A DNA stretch of 7,869 nucleotides from Deltaproteobacteria bacterium (GTDB taxonomy: Bacteria > Desulfobacterota > Dissulfuribacteria > Dissulfuribacterales > QOAL01): the NCBI GenBank assembly GCA_026996955.1, contig JALWJV010000029.1, forward strand, positions 1 through 7,869, in the 5' to 3' direction. Below, one piece after another: positions 1-6,830 of this stretch; within the stretch, counting starts at the first letter, position 1; each line of letters begins with the position of its first letter. The notes under the pieces were generated by a model. It made no database searches. It was not told where the DNA came from and saw only the letters and a list, made by a program, of their open reading frames with translations. The position numbers and the translations under genes are program-made.

Positions 1-2913
1 AAGTTTTTTGAAGAAGAGCTCTGGTTTGAGATCATTGATATCCCTTATCGGATGCCCGTCAAACTGAACAATGACATCGCCTGCCTTGACCCCACCCCGT
101 GCAGCCGGGCTTCCTGGCATAACACCCTTTACTTTGAGAGTGCTGTTGTCGTCTGTGAGGGATACACCCAGCTTTGGCGACCCTTCCTGCTCTTCATCAG
201 GCGGGAACAGGAAAAAATCACCTGCCTCAGGCACCATATCCTCCCCTGGATCATTGATAATTATGGAATACTCAATGCCTGGTATACGCCGGGCAACACG
301 TGAAGGTATTCCAAAGGCATAATCAATGTGCCCTGCCCCGGCTATCACCACCATTGAACGGTCAGGATGGGCCGTTAGCCATGAGCTTACACTTTCAGCC
401 ATGGTCTCATCCCAACTGATCTGTGCCTGGAAGAAGTAGTCAAAATTCCCGAGCATTGAGGCGGAGTGCTGATTAAATATACCGTGCAGATGCTCCCTGT
501 ACTGGCGGTTTGACATATCCATTTGAGTGGGAAGCGCTGCACGCTCTTCATCCGTAAGGGCATCAAGCCCTACCCGGGCGATCTTCTTGGATATTTCCTT
601 GCGGAGATTCAGAGCAACCACAGGTATGTTATTTTCCCTGCAGTATGAGATTATCGGGCGGTAGAGATGGTAATCAAACCCCCAGCGCTTGAAATACTCA
701 GATTCCCTGAGAAATGTGCGCTCATCAATCTCGCCGGCAATGTATCTGTCAAGGGCCTTCTGATAGGGCCTCTGGAACATCTCCATTCCAACTCCAAGCT
801 TTACCCCACGCCTGTGAAGCAGTTTTATAATTTCAAGCTGTGCCTTGTGATGGCCCACCTTGTCATGCTGCTCACTTACATAGATCACCCGGTCACCAGA
901 GATGTAACGCACTATCTTCTTGACGGGGAAAATATCCCTGGCGGCAACCGCTGTTATCCCCCGCTTGATCTCAAGCCTTATGCCGGAGACTGCAGGCTCA
1001 ACATGCTTTTCAAGGATTTTTCCTTTACTGAACTTTAAAACACTGTATCTGCCGTAATGGGGCAATTTGGAAACAACGGCACGAAGCTCCTCTGAAGAGG
1101 AGGCAAGGACTGAACACACCACGCCGGTCTTTCCAAATGGCGATGATGATACTACAACGCTTACACCCTGCTCCGGCGGCTTGCGGTCTCCGGCAAGCAT
1201 CTTCATGCCCTCTGAGGGAGAGCCAAGGATTACAAAGGCACCATCTTTAAACTCATCATGCCCATGCCCCCCTGCCTTTTTCTCTTGAAATCCCCTTGAG
1301 ACCAGGAGATCAATAAGCGGGGTATAAAGCTCCCTCTCCTTGTCAGATACGGAATAGAATTTTTTGGAAGCCCCGAAAACCCGTGAAAGCACAGGCGGAA
1401 ACTCATCAGGATGCAGTTTGCGCATAAGGTCAAAATCCGGATCAGCTACAACACCATAGGGCTTCGCCGGTACATTAAAACTTATTTTGTTTAACTTTTT
1501 GTCTATCTCTATCTTCTTGTCAATGTCCCTTCCCGGAAGGGCTACCCGAAGGGGAAGTGTGAGGGTGTAAGGCTGTGCAGTCCTCTGTGTCACAGTGAAA
1601 GAGAGCTTCTTTTTCCTGCCTGTTACATCTTCAATACTTACCTTTGAGAACTCAAGATCCGGGACATCGCGTCTCTTAAGCCACTGGGTGAAGAAAACAT
1701 CAAGGTTATGCCTTGATTCATGTTCAAAGACCTTCTTTATATCTTCCCATGATGCCTCCCTGAAACTGTACTGGTTTACCAATCTCCTGAGGCCCCTGTT
1801 AAATGCCCTTGAACCAAGCTCATTTTCAAGCATGTGAAATATCATTGAGACCTTGCCGTAGCCCACAGCCCTCATCCTTCTGTCAGTGCCGGATAAAAAT
1901 TCCGAAACCGGCAGGGCATTATCCTCATGAATCCAGGACTGGTACTCCACAAGGGTCTGATGGCGCACGTCCACTCCCTCACCCTTCAGCCGCCGGTACA
2001 GATTATCAGAAAGATAGGTGGTAAGCCCCTCACACCAGTTGCCATCCTGCAAATCCACATAGACCGAGTTACCAAACCAGGAGTGGACAAACTCGTGACC
2101 CAGGGATGTATCGGCTATAAATGGAAGCCGCGCCACCTGTCTTCCAAGAAGCGTATAGGTTGCCATTCCGTAACCTGTGGGAAGCACATTTTCCACCACG
2201 GCAAACCTTTTGAACGGATATTTGGGGAGAATATCTGCATACAGATCAATATACTCCCTCATCTTTGACAAATAGCGCCCTGCAAGCTCTCTGTCTTCCG
2301 GAAAGAAGAAGGTCTCAACTGTAATGCCCCTGTGCTCCGCTGAAGTCCTGTCATACCTTCCTGCCACCAGGGTTACTTCCCGGCGGGGATAGGGAAAATC
2401 AAACTGGAATCTGGAAAACCGGCCTTCCTGAACGGTTTCTATGTTATCTGCCTCAGAAATTACAGCCAGTCCCTCTGGAACCCTCACAGTCAGGTTATAG
2501 ACCGCAAGACCCTGAAACGCCGGGTACCATTTATCAAGCAGCGCTGCATTATGTGCGGACATGAAACTGGACATGCCGGGCTCTTCAGAAAACTGCCTTT
2601 TGAAATGTATCTCAAGCAGCCTGCTTGAATTAATGGGGCCAATGTGCAGCATGCCATCAGCCCCCAAGGCACCGGACAGGTCATGGCCGTTCAACGTGAC
2701 AGAAGCCACCTCAAGGCCAGCAAGGGAAAAATCAAGGCGGCGCAGTTCAGGCACTGTGACAGCAACCTTTCCGTCAAGTGACAGGCTGTCAAAATCCAGG
2801 GTAACGTCAAGCTCAATTTCAGGCACCATAACCTTGTTCGCCTCTGCCTTACCCGGGGTCATAACACAGACAAGGAGGGTTGAAAGCAGCAGGGTTGATA
2901 TGAAAAGTTTCAT
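1..2913 (-). CDS. Exported M1-type metallopeptidase / ChaN-like / PDZ fusion protein (C-terminus off window)
   Basis: The minus-strand frame is open for 971 codons from ATG at 2913 to the window edge, so the 3' end is missing. A GAAAGGA ribosome site lies 10 nt upstream of the start. Residues 1-25 form a signal peptide (hydrophobic core, likely cut after AEA) and no good lipobox is seen. Residues about 27-420 resemble an M1 metallopeptidase: zinc motif HEFVH at 273-277, then WFGNSVYVD and the probable third ligand E295 in GNWCEGLTTYLSD, and a likely catalytic tyrosine Y352. The usual GxMEN exopeptidase motif is replaced by GYGMAT (247-252). Residues about 670-880 match the ChaN family, a haem/iron-linked lipoprotein fold: VSEQHD (679-684), GVGMEMFQR (707-715), VVALNLRKEI (765-774), SWDETMAESV (833-842) and IAGAGHIDYAFGIP (857-870). 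A PDZ domain starts near 914 (LGVSL, then GSPAARGGVKAGDVI at 934-948). Residues 420-670 are unassigned. The protein is probably periplasmic and is the last visible gene of a three-gene operon, 54 bp after the cytochrome gene. The domain calls are strong; the substrate is unknown. Confidence 0.9.
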   Translation of the reverse strand, partial: MKLFISTLLLSTLLVCVMTPGKAEANKVMVPEIELDVTLDFDSLSLDGKVAVTVPELRRLDFSLAGLEVASVTLNGHDLSGALGADGMLHIGPINSSRLLEIHFKRQFSEEPGMSSFMSAHNAALLDKWYPAFQGLAVYNLTVRVPEGLAVISEADNIETVQEGRFSRFQFDFPYPRREVTLVAGRYDRTSAEHRGITVETFFFPEDRELAGRYLSKMREYIDLYADILPKYPFKRFAVVENVLPTGYGMATYTLLGRQVARLPFIADTSLGHEFVHSWFGNSVYVDLQDGNWCEGLTTYLSDNLYRRLKGEGVDVRHQTLVEYQSWIHEDNALPVSEFLSGTDRRMRAVGYGKVSMIFHMLENELGSRAFNRGLRRLVNQYSFREASWEDIKKVFEHESRHNLDVFFTQWLKRRDVPDLEFSKVSIEDVTGRKKKLSFTVTQRTAQPYTLTLPLRVALPGRDIDKKIEIDKKLNKISFNVPAKPYGVVADPDFDLMRKLHPDEFPPVLSRVFGASKKFYSVSDKERELYTPLIDLLVSRGFQEKKAGGHGHDEFKDGAFVILGSPSEGMKMLAGDRKPPEQGVSVVVSSSPFGKTGVVCSVLASSSEELRAVVSKLPHYGRYSVLKFSKGKILEKHVEPAVSGIRLEIKRGITAVAARDIFPVKKIVRYISGDRVIYVSEQHDKVGHHKAQLEIIKLLHRRGVKLGVGMEMFQRPYQKALDRYIAGEIDERTFLRESEYFKRWGFDYHLYRPIISYCRENNIPVVALNLRKEISKKIARVGLDALTDEERAALPTQMDMSNRQYREHLHGIFNQHSASMLGNFDYFFQAQISWDETMAESVSSWLTAHPDRSMVVIAGAGHIDYAFGIPSRVARRIPGIEYSIIINDPGEDMVPEAGDFFLFPPDEEQEGSPKLGVSLTDDNSTLKVKGVMPGSPAARGGVKAGDVIVQFDGHPIRDINDLKPELFFKKL

Positions 2914-2967
2914 GTTCTTTGTATCCTTTCGGCTTTGAAATAATATACCTCTACTCCTAAAGGGCAT

Positions 2968-4413
2968 TTATTCCCCCCTTTCCTCAAGCCACCTGTTCAC
3001 CCTTATTGTGCGGAATACGTCTGCAGGCCCAATGGTATGTGGTGTGAATTCAAGCCAAAGCCACGGTTTTTCATAAAGCTCTGGCCTTAAAAAAGAGATA
3101 AAATCAGGCCCTGGAGAAAAATCCGGCAAAATTGCAGTTATATCAGCCACCCCTACAGGCTGGATATTATCCGCCATAATCATCTCGTCACTGTCAACAT
3201 ATGAGATGGAGATATCAAGCAGAGGACGGACAGTTACCATACGTCCATCACTGGTAATGCCTGCCATCACGGGCCAGAAACGCCTTGCAATAAACCCCTC
3301 AAACCACATTCCAGGTTCAATGGAATGATCAATCTTGTCTTCCATTACCGCAGGCTGCCAGGCTTCGAATTTAAGAGCACTCTGCGCCTGACACAACTTC
3401 TCCACCTCCAGGCTGTTCTGCACACTGAGACGAAGCCACTCTTCATAGTCGGGCATGTCCTGTCGCATCAGGGAACGGCCTATCTCCACCGGCGCCCATA
3501 CTGCGTGACACACGGTACATGACACACTGGATGCAGCCTCCACTGTATGTCCCGGTCTGACAGAAAGAACGGATAACTCATGGCAGGAAACGCATGTTAC
3601 TGTTTTAGTAGCATTGGCAGATCCACATGGTCCTTTTACGTGACAGTCACTGCAGGTCATGCCCTTCTGCAAATGCACATCAGGGGTCATGTCGATCCAC
3701 TCAACACCGTGGGTACGCCTTACATGACGGCCCTTTTCAAGCGGGGCACGGAAACCTGAGGGATAGTCCTTTTCAAACCGGCCATAATAATCCCACCCTG
3801 TAAAGTTACCGTAGTGGCAGGAAAGGCACTGGCTGTCATCAACCGCTTGCCTGAAGATATGGTCAAAGGGGCTTGACTCCAGGTTCAAATGACAGGCAGC
3901 ACAGCCTGTCCCGCGCCTTGTGCCCTCATGCCCGTCTCCCTGGTACCACACATGGCACCTGAGACAGCGTTTTCTGAGCATGTCCCCAACAAGCCCCTGC
4001 AGGCTCCAGGGGTACTTCTCCTTCCTTATTTCCTGTGGGGCAGGAATACTGGCTCCGCCCTGTCCTTTTGGGAAAAATGCCTTCCATACATACCCGATTT
4101 CATCACGGAGGGTGAAGTGATCTGACTCGGCTGCCCTCTTTACTCTCTCTTCATGGCACTTGCCGCAAAAACGCTTCATGTTCTCAGGGGATGCAGGGTG
4201 ACGTACCAGGCCCTGATGGGCAGATTCCATTGAGTGACTGGCTGCATCTCCCATGTGACAGGCAGTACAGCCAATATTGTGTGCCTTGTCAATCCGGACC
4301 CAGTGACATGCAGTACAGCCTCTGGTTTTGAACTGGTCCGGGCCATAGGGGGCATCGCACGCACAAAGAATGCCTGCAAGAAGAAGCACAAAACACAACT
4401 TTATTAAGGTCAT
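2968..4413 (-). CDS. Nonahaem c-type cytochrome lipoprotein
   Basis: This 481-aa protein (counted from ATG at 4413) has nine CXXCH haem c attachment motifs, with first cysteines near residues 33, 49, 83, 150, 171, 196, 254, 274 and 299. They read CTACH, CTACH, CGKCH, CLRCH, CAACH, CLSCH, CSDCH, CVSCH and CTVCH. The N-terminus is a short lipoprotein signal (K5, hydrophobic core, LCAC with lipid cysteine C19), so it should be membrane-anchored on the periplasmic side or at the outer membrane and carry electrons. Residues about 315-481 hold no haem motif and no membrane helix, and end in a region with PHTI (458-461). ATG 4413 was preferred because AGGTG lies 7 nt upstream and it gives a compact signal peptide. 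An in-frame GTG at 4437 overlaps the preceding stop by 4 nt (GTGA) and would add 8 residues. The electron partner is not evident; no quinol oxidase or reductase subunit is visible nearby. Confidence 0.93.
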   Translation of the reverse strand: MTLIKLCFVLLLAGILCACDAPYGPDQFKTRGCTACHWVRIDKAHNIGCTACHMGDAASHSMESAHQGLVRHPASPENMKRFCGKCHEERVKRAAESDHFTLRDEIGYVWKAFFPKGQGGASIPAPQEIRKEKYPWSLQGLVGDMLRKRCLRCHVWYQGDGHEGTRRGTGCAACHLNLESSPFDHIFRQAVDDSQCLSCHYGNFTGWDYYGRFEKDYPSGFRAPLEKGRHVRRTHGVEWIDMTPDVHLQKGMTCSDCHVKGPCGSANATKTVTCVSCHELSVLSVRPGHTVEAASSVSCTVCHAVWAPVEIGRSLMRQDMPDYEEWLRLSVQNSLEVEKLCQAQSALKFEAWQPAVMEDKIDHSIEPGMWFEGFIARRFWPVMAGITSDGRMVTVRPLLDISISYVDSDEMIMADNIQPVGVADITAILPDFSPGPDFISFLRPELYEKPWLWLEFTPHTIGPADVFRTIRVNRWLEERGE

Positions 4414-4433
4414 GGTGTTACACCTGTGGAGGT

Positions 4434-6119
4434 TCACCCGAACTGCCTGTTCATCTCGTCTCTGAAACAGTGTGCATAATCCTCAGGGTAATGACCGGTT
4501 ATCCATCGCCCCTGGCGTTCACTAAAGGCACCGGGTGAACGGGAATGCCTTGGCAGAAAGCAGTAGAACAGGCGCTGACCTGTGAGGCTGGAATCAAAAC
4601 GCCTAGAGACTTCATAGCAGGTAATCATCTCCGCTCCCATGCCTGCAAGGGTCTTGACAGCCCGAAGAACTGCCTGATCAAGGGATGCCCTCATGGGGGT
4701 GTCAGCTTCAAGGATGTTTCCAACCTTTTCCTTTACCATGATCTGCACCTCACCCTGTGACCGCTGGGCCTTTGGCGCATGGAGCATGACATTTTCATCC
4801 TCCCACAGTATCAGCGAGGCATCAAGATGATCCCTGCCGTCAATGCGGCAATTGTTCTCTATTGCCCTCTGGTATGCATCAAAAAAATCTGTGTTGTAAA
4901 ACTCTTCATACCTTGCCACAAAATCTGCAACCTGGTCCCCTATGGCATAGGTTGGAATGGATGTATCCTGATTACCTGCGTCTGTTACAGCCACAAACGG
5001 CGGAATAAGTGCAAACTGCTGATGAACCATCTGGTGAGAGGCATGGAGCCTGTAACCAGAAGGGGAAAAATCATAGCCGTAGTTCCAGCCCCAGAGTGTT
5101 GCAGTATAAGGAAGTGGCTCACCGGCATCCCTGCGCCTGTTAACCTCATCAAGCACCTGGCAGCGAAGCTCATCAAGCGCCACAGGGTCATGGGCCAGAG
5201 GCTCCATTCGGCTGCCGCCATCAGGACTCTCTAGAATTTCAAGGGCAAGGGCCATGTTCACATAGATTCGCTGGTAATACAATGCACGCAGCCCGGACAT
5301 ATCTGACTGATCCACCACCTTGACACTGTAACGCACAGCATCATCTGCCATGTTTGCGGCAAAGTGACCATAGGGAATATAGCTGTTTGCCCTGAGATAC
5401 TCAAAAATATGGGTGCGCTCTCCTGGAAGCCCATACTCTCCAACAACCGGGCTTGTTCCCTGTATGCCGGGCTTCAGCACCATTGCGTGTTTATAGGAAT
5501 CAGGCAGAGCAGGATTATTTGAAACGGTCTTGAACAGGTTGAAATCTCTTATAAAAGGGCGCATCTGACCGTTTTGGCACTGCCGGTACCGCAAGCCTGC
5601 AGGCTCTCCGTCCGGTCCATATTCAAAATCGCATGAGCTCCTGGCAAGGGCCACAAGCACCTGAGAATCCCGGCTGTTCTGTGCAAGCGCCAACTGGAGC
5701 ACCTCGGGAAGATCGTCTATTGTTATCTTCCGACCATCTCTCCCTGTGATGCTCCCTGACATAAGCTCGGCCATGAATCCAGCGGGGTCTCCAGTACGCA
5801 TGTCTTCTGTAAAGGGGTTAAATGTGAAAAATCTGTCCTTTTCTGAGCACCTTTCAGCAGAGGCATCAAGGATGTAGGTGCTGCCCCAGAACGGGAACGG
5901 ATTTGCAATTTCCACCACGGCATCGGCCTGTTCCACAAAAACCGTCCCAGGCGGAAAATTGACATCATTGGTTATGACAGTGCCATTTCCATCCGTGCCG
6001 AGTATGCCAGGCTCCGGTGTTTCCTTGCGAAGATTGATTACCTGATATGATGGCCTGTGTATTCCTATCTGGAAAAATCCATCAGGATGTACTGACGTGC
6101 GGGGTGGAGCATTGCTCAC
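4434..6119 (-). CDS. Uncharacterised 561-aa protein, weakly HIT/GalT-like
   Basis: The gene starts at GTG 6119, fixed by a strong AGGAGGT 8 nt upstream; the ATG at 6125 is in another frame. There is no signal peptide, membrane helix or haem motif, so the product looks cytoplasmic. I do not recognise the family with confidence. Features that faintly recall the HIT/galactose-1-phosphate uridylyltransferase fold are a segment VVEIANPFPFWGSTYIL (68-84), a histidine cluster HASHQMVHQQ (359-368) followed by hydrophobic residues, and a second stretch ENVMLHAPKAQRSQGEVQI (442-460) in the style of the second GalT half. The histidine spacing is not the canonical HxHxH or HPHGQ, so nucleotidyl transfer is only a guess. 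Other recognisable blocks are LRANSYIPYGHFAANMADDA (242-261), YYQRIYVNMAL (281-291) and LWGWNYGYDFSPSGY (342-356). It is probably the first gene of the operon with the cytochrome and the M1-ChaN-PDZ protein. Confidence 0.85.
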   Translation of the reverse strand: MSNAPPRTSVHPDGFFQIGIHRPSYQVINLRKETPEPGILGTDGNGTVITNDVNFPPGTVFVEQADAVVEIANPFPFWGSTYILDASAERCSEKDRFFTFNPFTEDMRTGDPAGFMAELMSGSITGRDGRKITIDDLPEVLQLALAQNSRDSQVLVALARSSCDFEYGPDGEPAGLRYRQCQNGQMRPFIRDFNLFKTVSNNPALPDSYKHAMVLKPGIQGTSPVVGEYGLPGERTHIFEYLRANSYIPYGHFAANMADDAVRYSVKVVDQSDMSGLRALYYQRIYVNMALALEILESPDGGSRMEPLAHDPVALDELRCQVLDEVNRRRDAGEPLPYTATLWGWNYGYDFSPSGYRLHASHQMVHQQFALIPPFVAVTDAGNQDTSIPTYAIGDQVADFVARYEEFYNTDFFDAYQRAIENNCRIDGRDHLDASLILWEDENVMLHAPKAQRSQGEVQIMVKEKVGNILEADTPMRASLDQAVLRAVKTLAGMGAEMITCYEVSRRFDSSLTGQRLFYCFLPRHSRSPGAFSERQGRWITGHYPEDYAHCFRDEMNRQFG

Positions 6120-6127
6120 AGGACATG

Positions 6128-6134
6128 ACCTCCT
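6128..6134 (-). promoter_or_regulatory. Strong Shine-Dalgarno site of the 561-aa protein
   Basis: AGGAGGT on the minus strand, 8 nt before GTG 6119. It is a full anti-Shine-Dalgarno match and decides for the GTG over the out-of-frame ATG at 6125. Confidence 0.8.
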
Positions 6135-6148
6135 GGCTTAACTTTATA

Positions 6149-6191
6149 AACTTTCATGACATGGGGTTTGTACCCCCCTGACATGAAAGTT
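6149..6191. repeat. Hairpin-forming inverted repeat upstream of the minus-strand operon
   Basis: AACTTTCATG at 6149-6158 is exactly complementary to CATGAAAGTT at 6182-6191. Inside it, GGGG (6163-6166) can pair with the C run at 6173-6178. It lies 15 bp upstream of the operon's ribosome site, so it would sit in the leader RNA if transcription starts further upstream. No T-tract follows on either strand, so it is not a standard intrinsic terminator. It could be an operator or an RNA structure; no function can be read from the sequence. Confidence 0.55.
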
Positions 6192-6270
6192 AGCTCAAAG
6201 CTCAAAGCCGGAAGCTGAAAGTAAACATGGTTTCTTTTACTTTGAGCCTTGAGCTTTCAGCTTTGAGCCA
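6191..6270. repeat. Inverted repeat made of 7-bp CTCAAAG-like units
   Basis: The left arm 6191-6225 and right arm 6236-6270 are 35 nt each, separated by 10 nt, and match in inverted orientation at about 28 of 35 positions. Each arm is four consecutive heptamers of the type CTSAAAG: left CTCAAAG, CTCAAAG, CCGGAAG, CTGAAAG; right (read as complement) CTCAAAG, CTGAAAG, CTCAAGG, CTCAAAG. Both arms end in TAAA next to the loop. It is a simple-sequence, REP-like extragenic palindrome, not coding. It directly abuts the hairpin at 6149-6191. Confidence 0.7.
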
Positions 6271-6543
6271 TTTTCACGATAAGGTAGTATAGAGAGGGTA
6301 ACATGGCAACAAGTCACCGCTCACATCTACTCCTAAAGTAAGCTGTTTCTTATGTGTATGCCAGGTATAACAAACAGGCCATCTCAAAGCATTATGTAGC
6401 AGATAGTGCCCTGCACATTTTTCCTCCCCTGCTCTCTCCCCTTATAAAAAATTAAAATCATGTTCACAATTTCATATAGTTATAACCTTATTACTGGAAG
6501 AGCTGCAATGGCATCAAGTTTGCTTTTCTCCAGGGCATATCCA
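6271..6543. other. Intergenic stretch with no gene found
   Basis: About 270 bp between the heptamer palindrome and the candidate motA promoter. Only very short open frames occur (for example ATG 6303, 12 codons; ATG 6460, 30 codons) and none has recognisable content. An AT-rich patch lies near 6441-6460. On the minus strand TATACT (6286-6291) could serve as a -10 box for the leftward operon, but no convincing -35 box accompanies it. Confidence 0.5.
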
Positions 6544-6570
6544 GAAACTTAAGCGTTAAACAGCCAATAA
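6544..6570 (+). promoter_or_regulatory. Candidate sigma-28 (FliA) flagellar promoter for motA
   Basis: GAAACTTA (6544-6551), an 11-nt spacer, then GCCAATAA (6563-6570). The enteric FliA consensus is TAAAGTTT-N11-GCCGATAA: the -10 box matches 7 of 8, the -35 box 5 of 8, and the spacer is exact. It points toward motA, a gene class often under sigma-28 control. The MITE-like element begins 3 bp after the -10 box, so the promoter core is intact but the transcript would start inside the element and carry it as leader. Support is by motif only. Confidence 0.5.
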
Positions 6571-6572
6571 AA

Positions 6573-6780
6573 ACTAGATTGAGCGATTGTCGGATTTGCT
6601 GCAGATCCGCGAAAGAGGAATTCCCATAATAGTCAGCTATATGGGAATTCCTCTGACAAAGGAGATGCAGTGAATACGGCAATCCCGGAGGGTTTCAAAA
6701 CTGGAAAACTATAATAGGTGTAACCTCTTCAAATTTAGTCAAAAAAATACTTTTTCAGATTTTGAAACGCTCAATCTAGG
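6573..6780 (+). mobile_element. MITE-like element, copy 1 (complete), with TAAAA target duplication
   Basis: This is a 208-bp non-coding element. Its ends are perfect 12-bp inverted repeats CTAGATTGAGCG (6574-6585) and CGCTCAATCTAG (6768-6779), with a thirteenth outer base (A left, G right) no longer paired. It is flanked by TAAAA on both sides (6568-6572 and 6781-6785), an apparent 5-bp target duplication. Inside are hairpins: 6591-6609 (CGGAT/ATCCG), a perfect 15-bp stem 6614-6628/6640-6654, and GTTTCAAAA (6692-6700) with TTTTGAAAC (6760-6768). A second copy starts at 7722. The CCTAGATT type of end recalls IS1380-family elements such as ISEcp1 (from memory), which would fit a parent transposase elsewhere in the genome. 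No transposase is encoded here. Confidence 0.8.
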
Positions 6781-6830
6781 TAAAAGTCATCATGGCAACA
6801 GTTTCGTGTAAATAAGGGGAGATTTACAAC

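Noticed and set aside
667..1038. Plus-strand open frame of 123 codons
   Set aside because: It is antisense to the ChaN-like region, whose conserved motifs read clearly on the minus strand.
2561..2938. Plus-strand open frame of 125 codons
   Set aside because: It is antisense to the signal peptide and N-terminal region of the M1-ChaN-PDZ gene, with low-complexity serine/arginine-rich translation.
4779..5234. Long plus-strand open frame opposite the 561-aa protein
   Set aside because: It lies wholly inside a well-supported minus-strand gene with a strong ribosome site, and its translation has no recognisable domain.
2950..6338. Shared 13-mer TCTACTCCTAAAG at 2950-2962 and 6326-6338
   Set aside because: A single 13-bp match is expected by chance at roughly this frequency in an 8-kb window, and the flanks do not extend it.
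6793..6807. Sigma-54-like TGGCA...GT motif upstream of motA
   Set aside because: The -24 part is acceptable but the -12 part (TCGT) departs from TTGC, and the spacing leaves only the minimal GG/G match.
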